DNA from: Ancylobacter novellus | GTDB taxonomy: Bacteria; Pseudomonadota; Alphaproteobacteria; Rhizobiales; Methylopilaceae | Direction: 5' to 3' | Length of the DNA: 64,000 nucleotides | NCBI GenBank assembly: GCA_003241695.1 | Contig: QFPN01000004.1 | Span: forward strand, 186,001-250,000 | Shown here: positions 16,899 to 24,499 of the stretch, piece by piece | How the letters are laid out: the number at the start of each line of letters is the position of its first letter | Position numbering within the stretch: position 1 is the first letter of the stretch | Translations under genes and position numbers: made by a program | The notes under the pieces: generated by a model | Seen by the model: the letters and a program-made list of their open reading frames with translations, nothing else | Databases searched by the model: none | Told to the model about the DNA's origin: nothing

Positions 16899-16954
16899 CC
16901 CTCATCCGACCTCGGCTTCGCCTCGGCCACCTTCTCCCGCTCCGCAGGAGAAGG
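16899..16954. repeat. palindromic repeat, CTTCTCCCGC family, 5' side of the DUF559 gene
   Basis: Begins CACCCTCATCCGACC, then an inner CCTTCTCC (16930-16937) pairing with GGAGAAGG (16947-16954). It separates prfC from the DUF559 gene and is a direct-orientation relative of the copy at 16436. Confidence 0.7.
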
Positions 16955-16964
16955 GAAGAACGCC

Positions 16965-18569
16965 TCAAGCCGCCGCCTTGCGCACGTCCTTCACGTCGGT
17001 GAACTCGACCTTTTCCCAGCGCTCCTTGGCGCGGCCCATCTGGAAGGCGGAGCCCGCCAGAAGCACCGGGTCGCCGTCGAGGTCTTCCGCGAGGCTCGAA
17101 CGGTTGGCGGCGAGGAACTCGTCCAGCGTCTTGCGGTCCTCGGCCCGCACCCAGCGGGCGATCGAGTACTGGCTCTGCTCGAAGCCGACCTCGAGCCCGT
17201 ATTCGGCGAGAAGCCGCCCCGTGAGCACGTCAAGCTGCAGCGCGCCGACCACGCCGACGAGCGCGGGGGAGCCGTCATAGGGGCGGAACACCTGCACCAC
17301 GCCCTCCTCCGCGAGTTCCTGCAGCGCGGATTTCAGCTTCTTGGCCTTCATCGCATCCTCGAGCCGCACGCGGCGCAGGATTTCGGGCGCGAAGCTCGGC
17401 ACGCCGAGGAAGCTGATGTCCTCGCCCTCGGTCAGCGTGTCGCCGATGCGAAGCGCCCCGTGGTTCGGGATGCCGACCACGTCGCCGGCGTAGGCTTCTT
17501 CCGCGAGCGCGCGGTCCTGCGCGAAGAAGAACTGCGGCGCATGCACGCCGATCGTCTTCTGGGTGCGGGTCTGCTTCACCTTCATGCCGCGGGTGAGCTT
17601 GCCCGAACACAGCCGCACGAACGCGATGCGGTCGCGGTGGTTCGGGTCCATGTTGGCCTGGACCTTGAACACGAAGGCGGTCATGCGCGGCTCTTCCGGC
17701 GACACCGGCCGCTTGTCGCTGTCGAGCCCCTGCGGCGCGGGCGCGAGGTCGGCGAGCGTGTCGAGCAGGTCGCGGACGCCGAAGTTGCGCAGCGCCGAGC
17801 CGAACAGCACCGGCGTCAGGTGGCCCTCCCGGAACGAGGCGAGATCGAAGGTCTTCAGCGCCCCCTGCGCGAGCTCCATCTCCTCGGTGACCTGCGCCAG
17901 CCGGTGCTCGCTCACGAGCTCCTTCAGCGCGTCGAGCCCCTCGCCCGCGAATTCGTCGCCGCCGTCCACCATGCGGATGCGGCCCGACTTCAGCTCGAAG
18001 GTGCCGGCGAAATCGCGGCCGCCGCCGATCGGCCAGGTCAGCGGCGCGACGTCGAGCGCGAGCTTCTCCTCGATCTCGTCGAGGATTTCGAACGGATCTC
18101 GGCTCTCGCGGTCCATCTTGTTGACGAAGGTCACGATCGGGATGTCGCGCATCCGGCAGACCTCGAACAGCTTTCGGGTCCGCTCCTCGATGCCCTTGGC
18201 GGCGTCGATCACCATCACCGCGCTGTCGACCGCGGTGAGGGTCCGATAGGTGTCTTCCGAGAAGTCCTCGTGGCCCGGCGTGTCGAGCAGGTTGAAGACG
18301 CAGTCGCGGTATTCGAACGTCATCACCGAGGTCACGACCGAGATGCCGCGGTCGCGCTCGATCGCCATCCAGTCGGAACGGGTGCGGCGGCGCTCGCCCT
18401 TGGCCTTCACCTGTCCGGCGAGCTGGATCGCGCCGCCGAACATCAGGAGCTTCTCCGTCAGCGTGGTCTTGCCCGCGTCCGGGTGGCTGATGATCGCGAA
18501 GGTGCGCCGCCGCTCGACTTCGCGGGCGAGCGGCGTGGCGGGGGTCTGGGCGATTGCGGCGTCGGTCAT
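16965..18569 (-). CDS. prfC: peptide chain release factor 3
   Basis: A 534-aa translational GTPase that recycles release factors RF1/RF2 from terminated ribosomes. GTPase motifs are intact: SHPDAGKTTLTE (P-loop), RGISVVTS (switch I), DTPGHEDF and NKMDRE. The size and the domain II/III regions (FKVQANMDPNHRDRIAFVRLCSG) match RF3 and distinguish it from EF-G. Start ATG 18569; the ribosome site is weak. Palindromic repeats lie both upstream and downstream. Confidence 0.95.
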   Translation of the reverse strand: MTDAAIAQTPATPLAREVERRRTFAIISHPDAGKTTLTEKLLMFGGAIQLAGQVKAKGERRRTRSDWMAIERDRGISVVTSVMTFEYRDCVFNLLDTPGHEDFSEDTYRTLTAVDSAVMVIDAAKGIEERTRKLFEVCRMRDIPIVTFVNKMDRESRDPFEILDEIEEKLALDVAPLTWPIGGGRDFAGTFELKSGRIRMVDGGDEFAGEGLDALKELVSEHRLAQVTEEMELAQGALKTFDLASFREGHLTPVLFGSALRNFGVRDLLDTLADLAPAPQGLDSDKRPVSPEEPRMTAFVFKVQANMDPNHRDRIAFVRLCSGKLTRGMKVKQTRTQKTIGVHAPQFFFAQDRALAEEAYAGDVVGIPNHGALRIGDTLTEGEDISFLGVPSFAPEILRRVRLEDAMKAKKLKSALQELAEEGVVQVFRPYDGSPALVGVVGALQLDVLTGRLLAEYGLEVGFEQSQYSIARWVRAEDRKTLDEFLAANRSSLAEDLDGDPVLLAGSAFQMGRAKERWEKVEFTDVKDVRKAAA

Positions 18570-18593
18570 CGAAATCTGCTGGCGGCGGCGGTC

Positions 18594-18706
18594 TGCGTGC
18601 TTCGAGACGCCTGCTCCGCAGGCTCCTCAGCATGAGGACCGTGGAGGCGAGCCAACACGACGGTCCTCATGCTGAGGAGCGCCGCAGGCGCGTCTCGAAG
18701 CACGCA
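18594..18706. repeat. inverted pair of CATGCTGAGGAG...GTCTCGAAGCACGC repeats
   Basis: Two copies of a roughly 47-bp element (18594-18642 and 18660-18706) in opposite orientation around an 18-bp centre, forming a long near-perfect palindrome. It lies between prfC and the sulfonate-binding protein gene. Two further copies flank the GIY-YIG remnant near 20.5 kb. Confidence 0.8.
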
Positions 18707-18788
18707 AGGCGCTCGATGTCAGACGTCGAGCGTAGCTCGCATAGCGGACCGCTCGACGCAAGCGCCCACTGTCTCGAGCAACCCGCAG

Positions 18789-19808
18789 TCAGCCGGCCGA
18801 AGGCGTCCAGATCGCGGCGTCGGCGGCGTCGACCTTCTTCGGGAACAGCCCTTCGGCGAAGAAGGCGTCGGCGATCGTCTGCTGCTCCGCGAGGCCCTCG
18901 CGGGTGACGGCGCCGACCTTGTAGGAGCGGCGGGCGTTCGCCTTTTCGACCGTCGCCGCGTCCATGGCCCAGAGCGGCGCGAGCCGTTCGGCCGCCGGCT
19001 TCGGGTCGGACTTGACGCTTTCGCCCGCCGCCTTCAGCCGGCCGACGATGGTGTCGAGCACAGCGCTCCCGCGCTCCGAAAAATCCTTGGTGGCGAGATA
19101 GTAGCGCTTGTAGCTCGCGAGGCCGCCCGAGCCGTCGGCGAGGACCCGCGCGCCCGACTGCGCCTGGATGCTGGAGATGAACGGCTCCCAGATCACGACC
19201 GCGTCGACCTTCGCGGTCGAGAAGGCGGCGCGGCCGTCGGCCGGCGTGAGATAAGCGGGCGTGACGTCCTTGATCGACAGTCCCGCTTTGGCGAGCGCCG
19301 CCAGCAGCAGGAAATGGCTGCCTGCGCCCTTGGTGACCGCGACCTTGCGGCCCTTGAGCTGCTCGACGGAGGCGATGTCGGAGCCGGACTGGACCAGGAT
19401 CGCCTGGGCGGACGGCGACGGCGCCTCCTCGGCGACGAAGACGAGCTTCGCGCCCGCGGCCTGCGCGAACACCGGCACAGTGTCCGCGACGTCGGCGCTG
19501 AAGTCGATGTTGCCGATGTTGAGGGATTCGAGCAGCGGCAGGCCGCTGGTGAATTCGTGCCAGGAAACCGTCACGCCGCGTTCGCCGAGCGCCTTTTCCA
19601 GCGAACCGTCGGACTTCAGCAGGCTCGTCAGCGTCGAAGAGCGCTGGAAGCCGATGCGCACCGCCGTCGGCGCTTCCGCGCGACCGAAAGACGGGACGGC
19701 GATCGCGGAGGCGGCGCCGGCCGCGGCTCCCGCGAGAAACAGGCGGCGCGAAAGGGTCGGAGCGTGGCGCATGGGGCGTACCGAGCGAGAGGAACCGTCG
19801 CCCGACAT
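18789..19808 (-). CDS. ABC transporter substrate-binding protein, aliphatic-sulfonate (SsuA) type
   Basis: A 339-aa periplasmic binding protein of the SsuA/TauA/NrtA family. The leader carries a twin-arginine-like motif (SRRLFLAG) and a hydrophobic stretch ending FGRAEA. The mature part has the family's IGFQRSSTLTSLLK, LESLNIGNIDFSADVADTVPVFAQAAGA and DAVVIWEPF segments. It should bind alkanesulfonates or a related anion. No permease or ATPase gene is adjacent, so it depends on partners elsewhere. ATG 19808 is preferred; the in-frame extension upstream crosses AT-rich intergenic DNA. Confidence 0.87.
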   Translation of the reverse strand: MSGDGSSRSVRPMRHAPTLSRRLFLAGAAAGAASAIAVPSFGRAEAPTAVRIGFQRSSTLTSLLKSDGSLEKALGERGVTVSWHEFTSGLPLLESLNIGNIDFSADVADTVPVFAQAAGAKLVFVAEEAPSPSAQAILVQSGSDIASVEQLKGRKVAVTKGAGSHFLLLAALAKAGLSIKDVTPAYLTPADGRAAFSTAKVDAVVIWEPFISSIQAQSGARVLADGSGGLASYKRYYLATKDFSERGSAVLDTIVGRLKAAGESVKSDPKPAAERLAPLWAMDAATVEKANARRSYKVGAVTREGLAEQQTIADAFFAEGLFPKKVDAADAAIWTPSAG

Positions 19809-20020
19809 GGGCGGATTCCATCTTTGATATAATCCATCATTTTTATCAAGTTTAAGAGTTGCCGAAGGCCCCAAGTTGCGGTTTCGACAGCAGAAATCGC
19901 AAAAGATCCATACCATGGAACCTTTTGTGCGCCGCACAATGACCCAGAAATCATCACCGGAGGCGCACATTCGCTCTCTAGGGAAGCCCCGACTTGAACA
20001 GATCGGGGAACTAATTCCTA
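19809..20020. promoter_or_regulatory. divergent promoter region, binding protein / RlpA-like gene
   Basis: 212 bp between two divergent starts, markedly A/T-rich for this genome (for example around 19825-19860 and 19895-19970). It must hold promoters for both genes; no specific operator was recognised. Confidence 0.4.
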
Positions 20021-20371
20021 ATGACGATGCCCATCACGCTTGCCGCCGCCGGCCTTTCAGCGATTGCGCTGGCGTCCCTCGCGGCCGGCCCCGCCGCCGC
20101 CCAATGCGGCAAGGCCTCCTGGTACGCGTTGCATTCCAAGACGGCGAGCGGCGAGCGGATGCAGCCCTACGCGCTGACCGCGGCCCACCGCACGCTTCCT
20201 TTCGGCACGCGGATCCGGGTCAGCAACCAGCGAACCGGCAAGAGCGTCGTGGTGCGCATCAACGACCGCGGCCCCTTCATCCGCGGCCGCTTCCTCGACC
20301 TCTCGAAGGGCGCCGCGCGCTCGATCGGCATGGGCGGCGTCGGCAGCGTCTGCGTGGCGAAGATCGGGTGA
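20021..20371 (+). CDS. RlpA-like double-psi beta-barrel secreted protein
   Basis: A 116-aa protein with a signal peptide (cleavage near PAAAQC) followed by a compact DPBB domain: GKASWYA, TASGERM, AAHRTLPFGTRIRV, VVVRINDRGPF and LDLSKGAA are the RlpA family blocks. RlpA proteins are septal lytic transglycosylases acting on peptidoglycan without stem peptides. This is a short form without the SPOR domain, so septal targeting is not assured. Cys residues at the mature N-terminus and near the C-terminus could pair. Confidence 0.9.
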   Translation: MTMPITLAAAGLSAIALASLAAGPAAAQCGKASWYALHSKTASGERMQPYALTAAHRTLPFGTRIRVSNQRTGKSVVVRINDRGPFIRGRFLDLSKGAARSIGMGGVGSVCVAKIG

Positions 20372-20428
20372 GCGACGGCTGAGCGGAATGCCTGCTCCCG
20401 CCGATCCGTCGCGTATCGCACAAACAGT

Positions 20429-20472
20429 CTTCATGCTGAGGAGCCCGCGAAGCGGGCGTCTCGAAGCACGCA
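20429..20472. repeat. CATGCTGAGGAG...GAAGCACGC repeat, left of the GIY-YIG remnant
   Basis: A single copy of the element seen at 18.6 kb, with an inner CCGC-GAA-GCGG hairpin. It ends 16 bp before the GIY-YIG start codon and is inverted relative to the copy at 20655. Confidence 0.8.
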
Positions 20473-20487
20473 CTCACTCGACGCGCG

Positions 20488-20760
20488 ATGGACGTCTGGG
20501 TCTCCATCCTCCGCTGCTCCGACGGCTCCTATTACGTCAGCTCGACGCGGGGGAATCTGGAACGGCGTTTCGCGGAGCACCAGAGCGGCCATTTGGGTGG
20601 ATACACCGCCGCTCGCCTACGCGAAACCTTGGTCTTTTTCGAGCGGTTCATCCTTGCTTCGAGACGCGCCTTCGGCGCTCCTCAGCATGAGGAAGGGTGG
20701 CGCTCGCCGAAGGCGATTGCAGAGATCGCAGTCGTCAGCCGCCCGCTACCCCAACCCCGC
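20488..20760 (+). pseudogene. GIY-YIG endonuclease-domain gene disrupted by a palindromic repeat
   Basis: The frame opens with a good GIY-YIG N-terminus: MDVWVSILRCSDGSYYVSSTRGNL is the GIY...YIG region and ERRFAEHQSGHLGGYTAARL the Arg helix. After LVFFERF, where the family normally has a short helix with the catalytic Glu (ERQIKGW type), the frame instead runs through a palindromic repeat (20655-20693) and then WRSPKAIAEIA, which may be the displaced family C-terminus. The catalytic Glu is lost and the stop is gone: the frame reads on antisense through the phosphoesterase gene. It is therefore a remnant; the 3' boundary given is approximate. Confidence 0.7.
20655..20693. repeat. GCTTCGAGACGC...CATGAGGA repeat inside the GIY-YIG remnant
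   Basis: An inverted copy of the 20429 element with a GCGCC-TTCG-GCGC hairpin. It replaces the segment that should encode the active-site Glu of the GIY-YIG domain. Confidence 0.8.
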
Positions 20761-21630
20761 CGGCGCGTTGTCGCGGCGGGCGAGTTCCGCCACTTGCGGC
20801 CGGGCGAAGGCCTGTTTCGGCGCATCGAGCCTTGGCCGCGCCGCGCCCTGCTCGCGGGTCGGGGCGTCGCGCCAGCGATGGCCGTCCCAGGCGCGCACGC
20901 CGAGCGCGACATGGCCGGACCGATCGACCTCGATGCGGTGATAGGCGTTGGGCTCGCCGCGCAGCCGCGTCGAGGTGGCGGTCGAGGCCTGCGCGACCAC
21001 GAGGCCCGGAAGATCGTCGGCCGCGGGCTCGTGCGCGGTGAGGTAGCCGCGGTGGTGATGGCCGGCGAGCACCAGCCCCACGCCGAGCTCGCGGAACAGG
21101 TCGAGCGCCGGCCCCGCCCGGCCGACCACGTCGAGGTCCGGCTCCGCGTCCGGCGGATGCAGCGCGTGATGCGCGACGACGATCCGGAACAGGTTTTTGG
21201 GCAGCGCCTCCACCCGGCGGCGGAACCGCATGAGCTGCGGCAGGCTGAACCGCCCGTTCGACCAGTCGAGCGAAAACGCCATCCGCCGCGCGGTGTTGAG
21301 GCCGAGCACCGCGACCGTGTCGTCGGTCCATGTCGGCTCGAGATCACGGCTGACGTAGCGGCGCCACCGCCGGAACGGGTCCACGAAGCGCTGGATCAGG
21401 TGGATGTAGGAGATGTCGTGGTTGCCGGGCACGGCGAGCACCGGCGCTTTCAGGCTCTGCAGGAATTCGGAGCCGCGGCGGTATTCGTGGCGGTGGGCGC
21501 GCTGGGTGAGGTCGCCCGACACGATGACGAGGTCGGGCGGATCGGCGTTGATCTCGGCCCGCAGCGCCTCGACGATCACGGGATCGACGCGGTCGAAATG
21601 CAGGTCGGAGAGGTGTACGAGGCGCGTCAT
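20746..21630 (-). CDS. calcineurin-like metallophosphoesterase
   Basis: A 294-aa phosphodiesterase/phosphatase. All five metal-binding blocks are visible: DLHFD near residue 9, SGDLT near 44, GNHD near 69, AHH near 154 and GHHH near 192. The order and spacing resemble class III cyclic-nucleotide phosphodiesterases (CpdA-like), but the substrate is not determinable. The start site ATG 21630 has a weak ribosome site. The 3' end runs into the remains of the GIY-YIG gene on the other strand. Confidence 0.88.
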   Translation of the reverse strand: MTRLVHLSDLHFDRVDPVIVEALRAEINADPPDLVIVSGDLTQRAHRHEYRRGSEFLQSLKAPVLAVPGNHDISYIHLIQRFVDPFRRWRRYVSRDLEPTWTDDTVAVLGLNTARRMAFSLDWSNGRFSLPQLMRFRRRVEALPKNLFRIVVAHHALHPPDAEPDLDVVGRAGPALDLFRELGVGLVLAGHHHRGYLTAHEPAADDLPGLVVAQASTATSTRLRGEPNAYHRIEVDRSGHVALGVRAWDGHRWRDAPTREQGAARPRLDAPKQAFARPQVAELARRDNAPAGLG

Positions 21631-21710
21631 GGGGCGACCGCGGGAAGAAGGCGTGACGTCGCCGCCCTCTCCAGCATGCGAGGCCTCCGCGAAACGCCCG
21701 CGACGGTTCC

Positions 21711-21972
21711 GCTCCCTCCCCCTTGCGGGGAGGGTAAGGGTGGGGGTGGCTCAGAACGGGGCTTCGAACGTGGGCTCAGAGCGGCGTCATCCTCTCCGCC
21801 ATATCCGGAGCCACCCCCACCCCCGCCCCCTCCCCGCAAGGGGCAGGGGAGAACGGCGCCTGCGGCCCTTTCGAGGAGGCTTCGCATGCGGGAGAGGGCA
21901 AGGGCGATGGGCCGTGCGGAGCGGGCGCTGCGTTCCGACGCCCCCTCGTTCTGACCTCCCGCCTGCGGGAGA
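21711..21972. repeat. cluster of CTCCC/GGGAG palindromic repeats
   Basis: The 373-bp gap between the phosphoesterase and lipid kinase genes holds an inverted pair (21712-21759 and 21810-21852, ending and beginning with GGGTGGGGGTGGC and its complement), plus a shorter GC hairpin near 21955. No gene is supported here. Confidence 0.65.
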
Positions 21973-22003
21973 AGGGATCCCCGGCGTCGCGGCCGGCGGC
22001 CCC

Positions 22004-22924
22004 TCACGCCGCCGTCTCCAGCTCCGGCGCGGCGGTTCTCGGCCGCAGCACCTTCAGCGCCTTCGGCAGCACGCGGTAGTTGAGCGGCGGGCGCATCAGC
22101 CGCGTCTCGCCGTCGTTCATCACGCGGAGAAGCTTGCGGCGGCTCGTCACCGTCAGCGCCGCGACGTGATGGGTTTCGAGGTCGACGTCATGGGTCCAGC
22201 GGCCGAGCGCCATCCGGATCGAAAGCCGGACCAGCGGCCAGGCGCTGAGGCGGCGTGTGGCGTAGAGCGTCAGTTCTCCGCGATCGAGGCGCGAGCGGGT
22301 CAGCACCTGACCGAAGCCCTCGTCATAGGCGTTGTTCGCGACCACGATCGCCTTCGAGCGGATCGTCACGGGCCCGTCCCCGAGGTCGAGGCCGATCCGC
22401 ATCGCCGGATAGCGGTACATCGACTTGAGGCCGGCGATCGCCTGCCGCCACCAGCCGATGAAGCCCATATGCAGCCGGTTGCGCTCGCGCCGCTCGGCGA
22501 GCCGCGCCGGCACGCCAAGCATCGAGTTGCACAGGAACTTGCGGCCGTTCACGTCGCCGACGTCGATCTCCACCACCTCCGCGTCCGCGAAAGCGAGGAT
22601 CGCGGCGTCGAGATCGACAGGCACGCCGAGATCTTTGGCGAGCAGGTTCATTGTGCCGAGCGGCAGCGGGGCCAGGACCTTGTCGGAGCCGAGCAACGCC
22701 TCCGCCGCGGTCGCGATGGTGCCGTCGCCGCCGGCGGTCACGATCGCCTCGACCGGCAGGTCGCGCGCGCGCGCCATGCGGGCGTCGAGGTCGCCCGCGT
22801 CGCCGTCGAGGACCTCGCTCACCTCGAGCCCGGCTTCGCGCAGCTTCGACGCCAGCTCGGCGGCGGCGTCGGGTCGCCCGATGAGCGAGCCCGACGAGGA
22901 GTTTACGATGAGGGCGACCTTCAA
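22004..22924 (-). CDS. diacylglycerol kinase family lipid kinase
   Basis: A 306-aa protein of the DAGK/sphingosine-kinase-like family (YegS/BmrU type). The nucleotide-binding motif GGDGT (near residue 65) and PLGTMNLLAKDLGVP (near 88) are intact. It should phosphorylate a lipid such as diacylglycerol, phosphatidylglycerol or an isoprenoid alcohol at the inner membrane. The start appears to be TTG 22924 with a GGAG upstream. It lies 20 bp downstream of the permease gene on the same strand, so the two are probably co-transcribed. Confidence 0.9.
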   Translation of the reverse strand: MKVALIVNSSSGSLIGRPDAAAELASKLREAGLEVSEVLDGDAGDLDARMARARDLPVEAIVTAGGDGTIATAAEALLGSDKVLAPLPLGTMNLLAKDLGVPVDLDAAILAFADAEVVEIDVGDVNGRKFLCNSMLGVPARLAERRERNRLHMGFIGWWRQAIAGLKSMYRYPAMRIGLDLGDGPVTIRSKAIVVANNAYDEGFGQVLTRSRLDRGELTLYATRRLSAWPLVRLSIRMALGRWTHDVDLETHHVAALTVTSRRKLLRVMNDGETRLMRPPLNYRVLPKALKVLRPRTAAPELETAA

Positions 22925-22944
22925 CCGTCACATGCTCCGTTGCG

Positions 22945-24327
22945 TCACGCTTCGGCGGCGGCGTCCTCCTGCTCGATGAAGCGCCGCAGCCGCGCCTGGT
23001 CCCGACCGGCGCCCGTGACGAAATAGAGCGCGGTGATGAGCAGGATAAGACCGATGGCGATCGCGGGCGCGGTGAGGTCGCCGCCCTGGAACAGCCGCAC
23101 CACGATCAGAGACGAGCACACCAGCGCGCCGAGCATGGGCACGAACACCGGCACCTCGAAGGTGTCGGAGGGCGTTTCCTCGCGGTTCTTCAGGATCACC
23201 AGCGCGACGTTGACCACGGTGAACACGGTGAGCAGCAGCAGCACGGTGGCGGAAGCCAGCGCCTTGATGTCGCCGATCAGCGACAGAACCACCACGATGC
23301 CGAAGATCGCGAAGATCGCGACATGCGGGGTGCGCCGGGAGGCGTTCACCTTGCCGAGAACTTCCGGCATCAGCCCCTGGCGCGACATGCCGTAAAGCAG
23401 GCGCGAGCCCATCACCCAGTTGACGAGCGCGGTGTTCGACACCGCGAAGATGGTGATCACCGACAGGATGATCGGCGGGAACCAGGGCCACGCCTTCTCG
23501 ACCACGGCGACGAGCGCGAGCGCCTTCGGCAACTCGTTCCACGGAATGACCGAGACCGCGGTGATCGCGACCGCCATGTAGATCACCGTCGCGGCCACCA
23601 TCGCCATGATGATGGCGAGCGGCATGTTGCGCTTCGGATTCTTCACCTCCTCGGCGACGTTGAGCATGTCCTCGAAGCCGATGAAGGAGAAGAAGGTCAG
23701 AACCGCGCCCTGCATGATCAGGATCGCGATCGTTCCGAGCTCGCCGTTGTGGCTCGCCTCGGGCGGAAAGGTCAGCAGGTTCTGCGAGCCCCAGTAGGAG
23801 ACGCCCGACGCGATGACGATCAGCAGGCCGGTGGCCTCGATGATCGTGCAGAGCGCGTTGAACCACATGCATTCCTTGATGCCGCGCAGCAGGATGCCGC
23901 CGATGAACACCAGGAAGCCGATGGCGAGCATCCAGATCGGAATCTGGAGCCCGAAGAGCTTCGCAATCGATTCCGCCACCACGTTCGACTGCGTCGCGAT
24001 CGAGGTGAGGCCCGAACAGACAACGGTCAGCCCCACCACGTAGGACAGCAGCGGGATCATATAGGCGCGCTGGGTGACGTAGGCCGCGCCGCCAGCCTTC
24101 GGATAGCGCGAGACGATGTTGGCGTAGGAGAGGCCCGTGAGCATCGCGGCGACCATCGAGACGATGAACGCCATCCACACCGCAGAGCCGAGCTGCCCGG
24201 CCGCCTGCCCGATCAGCCCGTAGATGCCGGCGCCGAGCATCGAGCCGAGGCCGTAAAGCGTGATCTGCCAGAGCGTGACCGACCGATCGAGTTTCGGTTC
24301 GCCCGTTTCATCCGTCGCCGCCGCCAT
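22945..24327 (-). CDS. APC family amino acid permease
   Basis: A 460-aa inner-membrane carrier with about twelve hydrophobic helices. The first helix GLGSMLGAGIYGLIG is the conserved APC substrate-binding motif, and FFSFIGFEDMLNVAEEVKNPKRNMP is the TM6-loop signature. Amino-acid uptake or exchange is expected; specificity is not evident. AAGGAG precedes the ATG. The lipid kinase gene follows closely downstream. Confidence 0.9.
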   Translation of the reverse strand: MAAATDETGEPKLDRSVTLWQITLYGLGSMLGAGIYGLIGQAAGQLGSAVWMAFIVSMVAAMLTGLSYANIVSRYPKAGGAAYVTQRAYMIPLLSYVVGLTVVCSGLTSIATQSNVVAESIAKLFGLQIPIWMLAIGFLVFIGGILLRGIKECMWFNALCTIIEATGLLIVIASGVSYWGSQNLLTFPPEASHNGELGTIAILIMQGAVLTFFSFIGFEDMLNVAEEVKNPKRNMPLAIIMAMVAATVIYMAVAITAVSVIPWNELPKALALVAVVEKAWPWFPPIILSVITIFAVSNTALVNWVMGSRLLYGMSRQGLMPEVLGKVNASRRTPHVAIFAIFGIVVVLSLIGDIKALASATVLLLLTVFTVVNVALVILKNREETPSDTFEVPVFVPMLGALVCSSLIVVRLFQGGDLTAPAIAIGLILLITALYFVTGAGRDQARLRRFIEQEDAAAEA

Positions 24328-24430
24328 CGCGCCCTGCTCCTTCGCCTTGCGTGACAGGCCGGTGACCGGCCTCCGTTCAAGGTTAGGGCGAAATTGCGGC
24401 GCGCCAATATGACGTGCGCATTGCGATGCG

Positions 24431-24472
24431 GAAAAGAAAACGGCGCGCGAGGCCCGAAGGTCCCGCGCGCCG
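24431..24472 (-). terminator. rho-independent terminator of the OmpA gene
   Basis: A 9-bp perfect GC stem (24441-24449 with 24464-24472) 28 bp past the OmpA stop, followed on the minus strand by a T-rich tract (complement of GGAAAAGAAAA). Standard intrinsic terminator form. Confidence 0.75.
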
Positions 24473-24499
24473 CCGATCCGGCACGGCGGCCGGAAGCGT

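Noticed and set aside
20694..21954. Continuation of the GIY-YIG frame to a 488-aa protein
   Set aside because: Past the repeat the frame is exactly antisense to the well-supported metallophosphoesterase and low in recognisable motifs; it stays open because high GC removes stops.
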